Assembly: GCA_022822725.1 (NCBI GenBank)
Contig: JAJEAN010000007.1
Span: 2,057,045-2,121,044, forward strand
Length of the DNA: 64,000 bases
Source of the DNA: Candidatus Latescibacterota bacterium
GTDB taxonomy: Bacteria > JAAXHH01
Direction of reading: 5' to 3'
Position numbers and translations under genes: made by a program. The notes under the pieces are model-generated. The model worked only from the letters and a program-made list of their open reading frames with translations, was not told where the DNA came from and ran no database searches. Every line of letters starts with the position of its first letter. Positions within the stretch are counted from its first letter, which is position 1. Below, piece by piece: positions 28,489 through 37,510 of the stretch.

Positions 28489-30483
28489 TCAGTCTATCCC
28501 GTAGATATGATGGCCCGCGTGGGGAAACCACACGTAGTCGACGCACATTGAGATGACCACGCCGGTGACCACGCCGAAGATCAGGCCCAGGAAGAAGGGC
28601 TGGCCCTTCCGGTACAGTTCGATGCCGCCGACCCACATCATGATGCTCTTGATGACCCAGCACACGAACATGGACGAGACGATCGCCCGGGCGGGCCAGG
28701 AGTATGAAAGGAAGAATCCCAGGGGATGCAGCGGCCAGCCCGGCAGCCTGGCCCTCAGTGTCATGAGCAGAAACATGAGCGAACCGCCCACGAGGAAGAA
28801 CATCAGCCGCGACGTGTCGGGTCCGAAGGGATCCCGGATCTTGGTCAGCGTTTCAGTGTACGGGATGGTCGATCCGATCCGGCCGAACCACCATCCGTTG
28901 GTGAACTGGCGCGTGCCCTGGTCGAACCCCAGGTAGACCGTCCAGACCAGCGAGATCACCACGCCGATGACCGCGGCCGAGAGGATCGACCAGCCCAGGC
29001 CGCGTTGCCAGCGCGCACCGATCTCGGACAGCTTGGCCGCCTGCATGAAGGCGGGCATGAAGGTCGACTTGATCTCGCTGACGGGCCCGTACGTCTGGGC
29101 CATGGCCGTCATGGTCGACATGGACAGGTTGGCCGACCCGACCGAATAGAACACGAGCACCTGGGCGATCATGGGCGAACGCACGTAGGGCAGCCCCGCC
29201 TCGGCGATGATGCGGGACACGCCGATATATATGACGAATACGCCGGCGAGGAGGAACACGGCGATGGGCACGCTCATGCCCAGTTGGTTCAGCCAGACCA
29301 CCCCGTAGACGAAACCCCCGATGAATCCGAAGACCGCTACCCGGTAGGGCAGCATCTCTTCCGAGTCGTCCAGGTCAGACCTGCGGCCGAACGCCTGGGA
29401 GAACACGGCGCGGATGTGAAACCGCGCCCGCCAGAGCCCCCATCCCACGAACAGGATGAACGCGCCCATGTTCTGCCAGTCCAGCATGGGGTGGATCGAG
29501 GTGTAGTTGTCCCGCCCCGGGATGTCGTACCCGATCCGGTGGGCGATGCCGACCTGGATGATCCCGATCATGTAGAATACCCAGAAACCGGCGAGGACGT
29601 CCAGGTTGACGAAATAGGAAATGCCCAGGATGGCCGGTCGGAAGTTGATTTCCAGCGGGGGAAACCCCTCGCCGAATACGATGGGCGGCGCCGACCCGAA
29701 ATAGGGGAACTGGGGTACGACCGGGGTGAAGTACCCGACGATGTTGTACATCATCACGCAGAATGGTATGGAAAAGCCGATCCAGAACCGCTTCTCCGAG
29801 AGAAAGGCGGGGATACGACTCGGCGATTCCATGCCCCGCGTGAAGGCGAGGGGGATCTGCATCATGGGAAAGACGAGCTTCTCGTGTTCGACCCACTGCC
29901 GCCTGAGGATGACCACGAGACACAGGCCCATGAAGATGAGCGGGACGATGAAGGTCAGCCACCAGAACAGCGGAATGCCCCACACGCTCCAGGGAATGGA
30001 CGCGCCGGGCGGTATCCCGTCTACCAGCCAGGTGAGGGCGTTGCCCTGGTTCGTGACGGTCGCCCAGGGCTTCAGGTAAGGGTAGAAGTACTCGGCCCAC
30101 TGGTTCTCGGGCGTGGCCAGCAGGTAGGGGGCCATCAGCGTGGAGATGAACGGAGCGCCCATGCCGTTGGTCGTCAGCCCCGATGCCGCCATGCCCATGG
30201 CCAGGGGGATGACGAACTCGTGGGGCGTGAGGGCCCAGTCCTTCTTCCACCTCGCCAGCACCACGTTGAAAACGACCAGGTACGCGAAGGCCAGAAACAG
30301 CGCGCCGATGTGGAGATGATCCGCGCCCAGCTGGGACGAGGCCATGGTGTACTGGAAATAGGGAACGATCAGGGAAATCAGGACGACGCTCAGCAGGCCC
30401 AGGAGAATGGACCGCGGCGTAATGATCCGGGTCGCGGTCGCACGGACAGCGGAGGTGGAAACACTTTGCTGTACTGAGGCCAT
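28489..30483 (-). CDS. OPT-like (DUF6785-type) membrane transporter, copy 2
   Basis: This protein of about 664 residues has many transmembrane helices and family marks GMAASGLTTNGMGAPF, IPWSVWGIPLFWW, EHEKLVFPMMQIPLAF and a C-terminus ending VDYVWFPHAGHHIYG, matching the end of the copy at 37485. The frame is open up to 30621, but the Met at 30483 (MASVQQSVSTSAV) is the first before the hydrophobic core, so I place the start there; no strong ribosome-binding site is visible. It is immediately followed by the M28-like/FtsX fusion with a 1-bp gap, so the two are translationally coupled. Confidence 0.8.
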   Translation of the reverse strand: MASVQQSVSTSAVRATATRIITPRSILLGLLSVVLISLIVPYFQYTMASSQLGADHLHIGALFLAFAYLVVFNVVLARWKKDWALTPHEFVIPLAMGMAASGLTTNGMGAPFISTLMAPYLLATPENQWAEYFYPYLKPWATVTNQGNALTWLVDGIPPGASIPWSVWGIPLFWWLTFIVPLIFMGLCLVVILRRQWVEHEKLVFPMMQIPLAFTRGMESPSRIPAFLSEKRFWIGFSIPFCVMMYNIVGYFTPVVPQFPYFGSAPPIVFGEGFPPLEINFRPAILGISYFVNLDVLAGFWVFYMIGIIQVGIAHRIGYDIPGRDNYTSIHPMLDWQNMGAFILFVGWGLWRARFHIRAVFSQAFGRRSDLDDSEEMLPYRVAVFGFIGGFVYGVVWLNQLGMSVPIAVFLLAGVFVIYIGVSRIIAEAGLPYVRSPMIAQVLVFYSVGSANLSMSTMTAMAQTYGPVSEIKSTFMPAFMQAAKLSEIGARWQRGLGWSILSAAVIGVVISLVWTVYLGFDQGTRQFTNGWWFGRIGSTIPYTETLTKIRDPFGPDTSRLMFFLVGGSLMFLLMTLRARLPGWPLHPLGFFLSYSWPARAIVSSMFVCWVIKSIMMWVGGIELYRKGQPFFLGLIFGVVTGVVISMCVDYVWFPHAGHHIYGID

Positions 30484-30677
30484 GGAATGGGCGGAGAACG
30501 GACGCTGTAATGTGCCGGCAGTGGTTTGGTTAAAAAAAACGGTCCAGCATATGTAAAGTCGCGGGCGGGATAAGTCAAAGAAAAACGCCCTTCGCCACAG
30601 TTCCGCAGCCACGATGCACATGCCGTTTTAGTGGTTGACACTCCAGTGGTTTACGGGGATATTTCCTTACCCTGGAT

Positions 30678-33245
30678 GTGCGCGTTTCACACGAGGACCG
30701 CTCCGTGAAGGCTGAGACCAGAGCTGCCATAGACCGCTTGCTGAACAGGTACATCGCCTTCATCTGCCGCCATCCGGCAAAGGTCCTGCTGTTCGCGCTG
30801 CTATCCGCCTCGCTTTCCGTCCTTTTCGCCTCCAGGCTCCAGTTGAAAACCGACTTCGTCGAGCTGCTCCCCGAAGGCTACCGGAGCGTCGACGACATAC
30901 ACCGGCTCACGGAGCGCGTCGGCGGCATCGGCAATCTGACCGTCGTCATCGAGACGGAAGACCTGGCCGCCGCCCAGCGGTACGCCGACGACCTCGCCGG
31001 CCGGCTCCGGTCCGATCTCCCGGAAGGATATGTCCGCTACATCGAGTACCGGGTGGACGAAGAGAAGCGGTTCTACGAAGACCACAAGTATCTGTACGCC
31101 GACCTGGAGGACCTGGAAGAGATCCAGAGCCGGCTGAGCCGGCAGATCCTGAAGACGAAGCTGGAGCAGAACCCCCTCTTCGTATCCGAGGAGGACCTCG
31201 GCCTGGAGGTGGAGGACGAGTCGTTCACCGTGAGCGACCTGGTGGAGAAGTACGAGAAACAGGCGTCGGAGCAGCTGGACAAGTGGGGCGATGGATATTT
31301 CACGGGACACGACGAGCAGGGGCAGTTTCTCGTCATGGTCCTGAAGCCCTTCGGTTCGTCGACCGGCGTGTCCTTCTCGCGTGACCTGTGCGAACGGGTC
31401 CTGGCCATCGCGGAAGGACTCGGGCCCACGTCCTACCACCCGTCGCTCAAAGTCGGCCTCACCGGCAAGTACCGCCTTATCCTGGACCAGTATTCGTCCG
31501 TGCAGCGGGAGATCTTCTCTTCCGCCGTTTTTACGCTGACCCTCGTTGCCCTGGCCATATTCCTCTACTTCCGCACCATCGTCCCGGTCATCAACATCAC
31601 GCTGGTCGTGGTCGTCGGCATCCTCTGGACGTTCTGCATTACCTATTTCCGCATCGGCTACCTGAACATGCAGACCGCCTTCCTGGGCGCCATCATCATC
31701 GGGAACGGCATCAACTACGGCCTGATCCTGATGGCCCGGTACAAAGAGGAGCGCCTGCGGGGAGAGAACGCCCGGGACGGCGTGCAGATCGCCTTCCGGA
31801 ACACGCTCACGGCGACGGTCACCTCGGCGGCGTCCACCGGACTGGCCTACGGTACCCTCATGATTACCGATTTCCGGGGCTTCAACCATTTCGGGTTCAT
31901 CGGCGGCCTGGGCATGCTGCTGTGCTGGCTTTCGACCTTTTCCGTGCTTCCGGCGCTGCTGATGCTGTGGGACCGCACGGCATTCGGGCGGAAGACCTGG
32001 ACCCGGAAGCTCTCGCGGGGCAAAAGCCTGCGCCATCTCGCCAACGTGGTCCTTTCGGTGCCGCGGGGCGTGGTGGGCACGAGTGTCTCCCTGGTGCTGC
32101 TCAGCGCCGTCCTGCTGGTCTGGTGGCTTCCGAACTCCTTCGAATACGACTTTTCGAAACTCCGGAACGAGCCGAGGGGCGACACTTACGAACGCATCCT
32201 CAACCACCGCGTGAACGCCCTGTTCGGCATTTCACAGTCGCCCGCAGTCATCCTGGCGGACCATCTGGACCAGGTTCCGGGCATACGCCGGGCCGTGCTG
32301 GACAAGAAAGAAGCCGAAAAGGAAGTGCCCAATCCGACCATCGATCGGGTGCGGACCATTTTCGACCTGCTGCCGGAGGACCAGGAGGACAAGATCGACG
32401 TCCTCTGGGACATCGAGTACATGCTCGACACGAATCCGCCCGACGAACTCGGGATACCGCCCGACCAGCTCGCGAAGATCAACGATTTCCGCGACAACCT
32501 GAGCCTGGACGGGATCACCGTGGACGACCTGCCCGAAGCGCTCACGCGGCCCTACGAAGAGCGGGACGGGACGGTGGGCAGGCTGGTCTACGTCTACCCG
32601 AGATCGGACGCCGGGCTCTGGAACGGCCGGAACCTGATCCGGTTCGCGGAGGTCGTCCGTTCCAACAGCCTGCCGGACGATGAAGTCATCTATTCTTCCG
32701 GGGAGGCCGTGGTCTTCGCCGACATGCTGAAGGCCGTGGACCGCGACGGGCCCATCGCCACGGCCGCCTGCTTCGTGGGCGTGATCACGCTCCTCGTACT
32801 GGCGTTCCGAAGCATCCACGCGTCGGTGGTGATCCTGGCCTCCCTGCTGGGCGGCATGCTGGTCATGGGCGGGGTCATCGCCGTCTTCGACATCAAGGTG
32901 AACTTCTTCAACTTCATCGTCATACCCACTACGCTGGGTATCGGGGTGGACTACAGCGTGAACCTGTATCAACGCTACCGCCTTGACGGACGGGGTTCCA
33001 TACGCAATATGGTACAGCACACGGGCGCGGCCCTGGTCATGTGTTCGTCCACGACGCTGATCGGGTACACCTCGCTGATGCTGACCTCCAACCGGGGCCT
33101 CCATTCCTTCGGGATCATGGCCAACGTGGGAGAGATCGCCACGCTGGCGACGGCCCTGATCGCGCTGCCCGCCTACCTGCTCATCATGGAAAAGCGGATG
33201 GGGAACAGGGCGCCGGAGCCGCGGAATCCCCTCCGGTCCGCCTGA
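30678..33245 (+). CDS. MMPL/RND-family membrane exporter
   Basis: This 855-residue protein has two repeats of one helix, a large periplasmic domain and five clustered helices. Family features include the start of the first periplasmic domain (LQLKTDFVELLPEGY), the helix-4 region GNGINYGLILMARYKEE and its second-half counterpart GIGVDYSVNLYQRYR, each with the Asp/Tyr or Asn pair of proton-driven RND pumps. It resembles hopanoid/lipid exporters (HpnN-like MMPL). The start is GTG at 30678; a second GTG at about 30705 is possible. It lies just upstream of the bacillithiol genes, perhaps by chance. Confidence 0.85.
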   Translation: MRVSHEDRSVKAETRAAIDRLLNRYIAFICRHPAKVLLFALLSASLSVLFASRLQLKTDFVELLPEGYRSVDDIHRLTERVGGIGNLTVVIETEDLAAAQRYADDLAGRLRSDLPEGYVRYIEYRVDEEKRFYEDHKYLYADLEDLEEIQSRLSRQILKTKLEQNPLFVSEEDLGLEVEDESFTVSDLVEKYEKQASEQLDKWGDGYFTGHDEQGQFLVMVLKPFGSSTGVSFSRDLCERVLAIAEGLGPTSYHPSLKVGLTGKYRLILDQYSSVQREIFSSAVFTLTLVALAIFLYFRTIVPVINITLVVVVGILWTFCITYFRIGYLNMQTAFLGAIIIGNGINYGLILMARYKEERLRGENARDGVQIAFRNTLTATVTSAASTGLAYGTLMITDFRGFNHFGFIGGLGMLLCWLSTFSVLPALLMLWDRTAFGRKTWTRKLSRGKSLRHLANVVLSVPRGVVGTSVSLVLLSAVLLVWWLPNSFEYDFSKLRNEPRGDTYERILNHRVNALFGISQSPAVILADHLDQVPGIRRAVLDKKEAEKEVPNPTIDRVRTIFDLLPEDQEDKIDVLWDIEYMLDTNPPDELGIPPDQLAKINDFRDNLSLDGITVDDLPEALTRPYEERDGTVGRLVYVYPRSDAGLWNGRNLIRFAEVVRSNSLPDDEVIYSSGEAVVFADMLKAVDRDGPIATAACFVGVITLLVLAFRSIHASVVILASLLGGMLVMGGVIAVFDIKVNFFNFIVIPTTLGIGVDYSVNLYQRYRLDGRGSIRNMVQHTGAALVMCSSTTLIGYTSLMLTSNRGLHSFGIMANVGEIATLATALIALPAYLLIMEKRMGNRAPEPRNPLRSA

Positions 33246-33297
33246 TGCCGACTTCCCATCCCCGCCGTTCGTGCATGTGTCGAACAAGGCCGGTTTC

Positions 33298-34932
33298 ATG
33301 AACGCTCATGCAGTGGACTACCGCCAGGTGCTTCCGGACCACCTGCTGCATACCTTTCTCGAAGACTTCGAGACGCTGCGGCCGTTCTACACCCGCGATC
33401 CACGCGACCCGGATGTGTGGCCGCGAATGATCGAGGCCGTGAAGTCCCGCGCCGTTCCACCGCCACGCAAGGCGCTTGCCGGGATCCTCGAAGAACAGAA
33501 CCGCCGGTTCGGGGCGGACGAGACCGTCCTGGCCAACGCCCGTTCCCTCGCCGGGGACGATGCATTCGTCGTTTCCACCGGACAGCAAACCGGCCTGTTG
33601 ACCGGTCCGTTGTTCACGATCTACAAGGCCGTAACGGCGGTCAAGCTGGCGAGGCGGGTGTCGGAGGAAACCGGCGTACGGGCCGTGCCCGTTTTCTGGA
33701 TGGCCGCCGACGACCATGACTACGCCGAAATCAACCATGTCCACGTCTGCCGTACGGACGGAGACGCCCTCAGGTTCGAACTGAGCCCCGATGACCCCAA
33801 CGACCGCCGGTCCGCGAGCGATCGCCTGCTCGGACCCGGTATCGAAGCGCTGCTCGGCCTGTTCGCCGAGGCCCTGCCCGACTCCGAGTACCGCCCTGCC
33901 GCCATCGAGGCGCTACAGCGGCACTGTACCGCCGGGACCTCGCTGTCCGATGCCTTCGCGCGGCTCATGACGCTGCTGTTCCGGGGACGGGGCCTGGTCC
34001 TCGTCGATCCCACCGACCCCGCGCTGAAGCCCCTGATGCGCCCCGTGTTCGAGCAGGAAATCCGCGAGCCGCTCGCATCCACGCGATCGGTCCTCGAGGT
34101 ATCCTGCGAACTGGAGGACGCCGGGTTGCATCCCCAGGTCTCCCGGTCTCCCGACGCGGTGAACCTGTTTCTGTACCGGGATGGGCAGCGCAACGCCCTG
34201 CGCTACATAGACGGGCGGTTCAGCAGCCGGGACGGGAGCCTTTCCTTTTCCGGCGGGGAACTGCTGCGGATGCTGGAAGATGCGCCCGGTCGATTCACGC
34301 ATAACGTCATCACCCGGCCCCTGGTGCAAGACACGCTGTTTCCTACGCTGACCTATATCGGCGGTCCGGCGGAAATCGCCTATTACGGCCAACTCGGCGG
34401 AGTCTACCGCCGGTTCGGCCTGCCCTTCCCCGTGGTCTATCCCCGCGCGTCCCATACGCTGGTCGGAGCGAGGACCGCCCGGGTCCTGGAGAAGCACGGC
34501 CTCGCGATTTCCCATTTCGTCCAGGGCATCGAATCCGTGGTCGACCGGAAACTCCGGGAAGAGATGCCGGAACCTGTCACAGAAGGTCTCCGGGCCGCAC
34601 GGGGTGACGTGGAAGCCCATTACAGAAACCTGATGGCACACGTGACGGCCATAGACCCCGGGCTAAGCCGGATCGTCGAGGCCTCGCAGCGTAAGACCAG
34701 CTTCGCCCTTGGCAGGCTGGAAGAAAAGACCCTCCGCGCGTTGAAAAAGGCGGACGGGGTCATGCGCGGCCAGATCATGCGGGCGGACCGCCTGTTGTAT
34801 CCCAACGGGCACCTCCAGGAACGGGTGGCCAACATCTGGCAGTACGTCGCCATTCACGGTTTCGACGTCATGAACAGGCTCTTCGAGGCCACGGACGAGG
34901 TCGACTTCAGACACAGGATGACTCCGCTATGA
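33298..34932 (+). CDS. bshC: Bacillithiol biosynthesis cysteine-adding enzyme
   Basis: This enzyme joins cysteine to glucosaminyl-malate, the last step of bacillithiol synthesis. Clear BshC motifs are VVSTGQQTGLLTGPLFTIYK, AVPVFWMAADDHDYAEI and TYIGGPAEIAYYGQLGGVY. The length of about 544 residues is normal. The frame also opens at a GTG at 33271, nine codons upstream; neither start has a good ribosome-binding site and I prefer the ATG. The last four bases overlap the bshB1 start (ATGA), so the operon order is bshC-bshB1-bshA. Confidence 0.93.
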   Translation: MNAHAVDYRQVLPDHLLHTFLEDFETLRPFYTRDPRDPDVWPRMIEAVKSRAVPPPRKALAGILEEQNRRFGADETVLANARSLAGDDAFVVSTGQQTGLLTGPLFTIYKAVTAVKLARRVSEETGVRAVPVFWMAADDHDYAEINHVHVCRTDGDALRFELSPDDPNDRRSASDRLLGPGIEALLGLFAEALPDSEYRPAAIEALQRHCTAGTSLSDAFARLMTLLFRGRGLVLVDPTDPALKPLMRPVFEQEIREPLASTRSVLEVSCELEDAGLHPQVSRSPDAVNLFLYRDGQRNALRYIDGRFSSRDGSLSFSGGELLRMLEDAPGRFTHNVITRPLVQDTLFPTLTYIGGPAEIAYYGQLGGVYRRFGLPFPVVYPRASHTLVGARTARVLEKHGLAISHFVQGIESVVDRKLREEMPEPVTEGLRAARGDVEAHYRNLMAHVTAIDPGLSRIVEASQRKTSFALGRLEEKTLRALKKADGVMRGQIMRADRLLYPNGHLQERVANIWQYVAIHGFDVMNRLFEATDEVDFRHRMTPL

Positions 34933-35651
34933 AACTCGACGTACTCGCCGTATCCCCGCACCCGGACGACGTGGAGCTGCATTGCGGCGGACTGATGGTC
35001 CGATTCGCCGACCTGGGATATGCCACCGGTATCGTCGACATGAGCCTGGGGGAGATGGGGACCCGGGGAACGGTCGACGGTCGCAAAAGGGAAGCGGCTG
35101 CGGCGGCGGAGATCCTGGGACTGGCGGCGCGTCGTAACCTCGAACTGCCGGACGCCCGTGTCGGTACCTGCTCTACGCACCGCGACGCACTCATCGACGC
35201 CATACGCCGGTACCGGCCCGATCTGCTCCTTGTGCCCCACGAGATCGCCCGTCATCCCGATCACGAGGCGACCGCCCGGCTGGCCCGGGACGCGGCCTTC
35301 CTGGCCGGCCTGGAGAAACTCGAATCGGACCACCCGGCCTTCCGTCCCCGGAAAGTGGTCTTCTACCTGACCCACCACCGTTACCGGGAGCCCCGGCCTT
35401 CCTTCATCGTCGACATCACCTCGACGTTCGACCGCAAGATCGAGGCTGTGAAGGCCCACCGGTCGCAGTTCCACGACCCGGACTCCGCCGAGCCGGAAAC
35501 CTTCATCAGCCGGCCCGATTTCCTGGAAGAGGTCGAAGCCCAGAGCCGTCACTACGGTTCGTTGATCGGCGCGCGGTACGGAGAGCCTTTCGTCGTCCGG
35601 GAATACCTTTCGATCGACGATCCCCTGGCCCATTTCACGGAACGCAAATGA
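34929..35651 (+). CDS. bshB1: GlcNAc-malate deacetylase of bacillithiol synthesis (LmbE/PIG-L family)
   Basis: This 240-residue zinc deacetylase removes the acetyl group from N-acetylglucosaminyl-malate. The LmbE zinc site is plain: AVSPHPDDVELHCGG (the PHPDDxE motif) and the His region HEIARHPDHEAT. The sequence SLGEMGTRGTVDGRKREA is typical of BshB1. It overlaps both neighbours by 4 bp (bshC upstream, bshA downstream), so the three genes are translationally coupled. Confidence 0.93.
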   Translation: MKLDVLAVSPHPDDVELHCGGLMVRFADLGYATGIVDMSLGEMGTRGTVDGRKREAAAAAEILGLAARRNLELPDARVGTCSTHRDALIDAIRRYRPDLLLVPHEIARHPDHEATARLARDAAFLAGLEKLESDHPAFRPRKVVFYLTHHRYREPRPSFIVDITSTFDRKIEAVKAHRSQFHDPDSAEPETFISRPDFLEEVEAQSRHYGSLIGARYGEPFVVREYLSIDDPLAHFTERK

Positions 35652-36769
35652 ATATCGGCATTACCTGCTATCCGACCTACGGAGGAAGCGGCGCCATCGC
35701 CGCCGAGCTGGGACAGGCGCTGGCCCGGAAGGGGCACAGTGTCCATTTCGTGAGTTATTCGATCCCCTTCCGCCTGCAGGAATACAGCCAGAACATCTTC
35801 TTCCACAACGTGGAGGTCATGCCCTATCCGCTGTTCAAGTACCCGCCCTACACCCTCGCACTCGCGGCGAAAATGGCCGACGTGGCCTCCGAGGCGAAAC
35901 TGGACATCCTGCACGTGCACTACGCCGTGCCCCACGCCACCTGCGCCTTCCTGGCGCGGCACATGCTGCGCGACCGGGACATCAAGGTCATCACGACGCT
36001 ACACGGGACCGATATCACCCTGGTGGGCAGCGACAAGTCCTTCTACCGGATCACCCGGTTCAGCATTGAGGAAAGCCAGGGGGTTACGGCGGTTTCCGAG
36101 TCCCTTAAGCGCGATACGCAGTCCCTTTTCGAAATCGAACAGGACATCCGGGTAATCCCGAATTTCGTCGACGTCGACCGGTTCCGCCGGAGGGACGGCC
36201 ACTGTGAGATCAGCAATTTCGTCGACGATGACGAGAAGGTTATCGTGCACGTCTCGAATTTCAGGCCGGTCAAGCGCATCGGGGACATCATCCGCATGTA
36301 CGCGGAGGTGCGGCAAAGGGTAAAGTGCAAGCTGTTGCTGGTGGGGGAAGGTCCGGAGCGCATCCCCATGCAGGAGCTGGTCCGGGAACTGGGACTTCAG
36401 GACGGCGTGGTGTTCATGGGTGAGCAGGAGGGGGTGGACCGGATCCTGTCCTGCTCCGACCTGTATCTGCTCCCCAGCGAACAGGAGAGCTTCGGCCTGT
36501 CGGCCCTGGAGGCGATGAGCTGCGGCGTCCCGGTAATCGGCGCCAACGCCGGCGGCCTGCCGGAACTCGTGCGCCACGGCGAGACGGGATACATCACCGA
36601 AGTGGGCGACATCCGGCAGATGGCCCGGCACGCCACGGACCTGCTCGTGAACGACGGATTTCGAGAGACGGTCGGCCGGCAGGCCCGGCAGCGGGTGTTG
36701 GAGAATTTCGCGGAGGAGACCGTCGTCCCGCAGTACGAGGCCTACTACGAAGAGGTGCTGCGGGGATAG
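35648..36769 (+). CDS. bshA: N-acetyl-alpha-D-glucosaminyl L-malate synthase
   Basis: This GT4 glycosyltransferase, 373 residues, makes GlcNAc-malate from UDP-GlcNAc and L-malate, the first step of bacillithiol synthesis. The start MNIGITCYPTYGGSGAIAAE is diagnostic of BshA. Other motifs are HVHYAVPHATCAFLAR, TTLHGTDITLVGSDKSF, HVSNFRPVKRI and the GT4 nucleotide-sugar loop PSEQESFGLSALEAMSCGVP. It is the last gene of the bsh operon and is convergent with the rhodanese gene 18 bp away. Confidence 0.95.
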   Translation: MNIGITCYPTYGGSGAIAAELGQALARKGHSVHFVSYSIPFRLQEYSQNIFFHNVEVMPYPLFKYPPYTLALAAKMADVASEAKLDILHVHYAVPHATCAFLARHMLRDRDIKVITTLHGTDITLVGSDKSFYRITRFSIEESQGVTAVSESLKRDTQSLFEIEQDIRVIPNFVDVDRFRRRDGHCEISNFVDDDEKVIVHVSNFRPVKRIGDIIRMYAEVRQRVKCKLLLVGEGPERIPMQELVRELGLQDGVVFMGEQEGVDRILSCSDLYLLPSEQESFGLSALEAMSCGVPVIGANAGGLPELVRHGETGYITEVGDIRQMARHATDLLVNDGFRETVGRQARQRVLENFAEETVVPQYEAYYEEVLRG

Positions 36770-36787
36770 TGGCTGCGTGGCTGCGCC

Positions 36788-37234
36788 TCAAGCCCCTTCC
36801 GACTTTGCCTCGAGCGACGCGTAACTCACACCTTCACCGCTCTCGTAGCTCACCGGAAGTCCGACCTCCTCCCATCCCGGGTTGACCACCTGGCCGAAGG
36901 GCGTCATCTCGCCGCTGAACCCACAGCGCATGTTGACGACCGTCTCATAGCCCATCGACTGCAGCAACTGCGCGGCGTGATCGGACCGCTGGCCCGTCCG
37001 GCAGCCCAGAACCAGTTTCGCATCCTCCGGATAGTTCGCTTTAATCACCCGGACGAAATCGGGGTTGGGTGTCATCTGCCCGGTCTGCTCGTCGGCGTGC
37101 ATCAGCGGGACGTTCACCGCGGGCGCGGGATGGCCCTGGTCGAATTCGGGGACGGACCGGACATCGACGTACACGTAACCCTCGGATTCGACCAGCCTGG
37201 CCGCCTCGTCGGGCATGACTTGCTCCACGCTCAT
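36788..37234 (-). CDS. Rhodanese-like sulfurtransferase
   Basis: This 148-residue, single-domain rhodanese has the active-site loop LGCRTGQRS with the persulfide-forming Cys and the N-terminal motif YVDVRSVPEFDQGHPAPAVN. A small insert (ADEQTGQMTPNPDF) between them is common in cytosolic single-domain rhodaneses. It is predicted to transfer sulfane sulfur. It is transcribed alone on the minus strand between bshA and the third OPT-like gene; the relation to bacillithiol chemistry is only suggestive. Confidence 0.87.
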   Translation of the reverse strand: MSVEQVMPDEAARLVESEGYVYVDVRSVPEFDQGHPAPAVNVPLMHADEQTGQMTPNPDFVRVIKANYPEDAKLVLGCRTGQRSDHAAQLLQSMGYETVVNMRCGFSGEMTPFGQVVNPGWEEVGLPVSYESGEGVSYASLEAKSEGA

Positions 37235-37293
37235 GAAGCATCTCCTTTCAATCTTCTTTCATATAGTGGCACAGGATCGGCGCTGCTGTGCTT

Positions 37294-37319
37294 CCGTCCG
37301 ACCGTGCCGTCCGACCGTG
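37294..37319. repeat. 13-bp tandem duplication in intergenic DNA
   Basis: CCGTCCGACCGTG occurs twice in exact tandem at 37294-37306 and 37307-37319, in the spacer upstream of the rhodanese start and downstream of the OPT-like gene. It adds to the larger repeat block that follows. Confidence 0.85.
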
Positions 37320-37351
37320 CCGAAGCGTTTCCACCTGAATGTGCCGCCGCT

Positions 37352-37510
37352 CTCTCATGTGGCCGGCAAGACCCCCGCCGGGTTTCCACGGTGCGGCCGT
37401 CCAACCCGGCTACCACATCTCCACCACGGTGCGACCGGCCGAGTCCGCCCTCACCACATCTCCACGGTGCGGCCGGCCATGCGCCTACCACGTCTCCACG
37501 ATGTGGCCGG
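37352..37510. repeat. Stop-anchored degenerate repeat array at the 3' end of the OPT-like gene
   Basis: The last codons of the minus-strand OPT-like gene (37485-37510, encoding GHIVETW and the TAG) are repeated in degraded form at 37450-37476 (TGA in place of TAG) and 37410-37438 (TAG again, with a 3-bp insertion). Shorter remnants lie at 37383-37399 and 37352-37365. Spacing is 35-40 bp. The array fills the 250-bp gap up to the rhodanese gene, and no other gene is visible there. Confidence 0.8.

Noticed and set aside
25455-28556. Very long open frame (over 1000 codons) on the plus strand, opposite the M28-like/FtsX fusion
   Set aside because: It lies entirely antisense to a gene with clear domains. 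Long mirror frames are common in GC-rich DNA, and its translation is Arg/Gly/His-rich with no family pattern.
30530-30560. Poly-A tract near 30535 as a terminator
   Set aside because: No hairpin lies next to it; it sits in the divergent promoter region between the OPT-like and MMPL genes.
37294-37510. Possible CRISPR-like array
   Set aside because: Units are degenerate, spacing is irregular, there are no unique spacers between identical repeats, no cas genes are nearby, and the units derive from the adjacent coding sequence.
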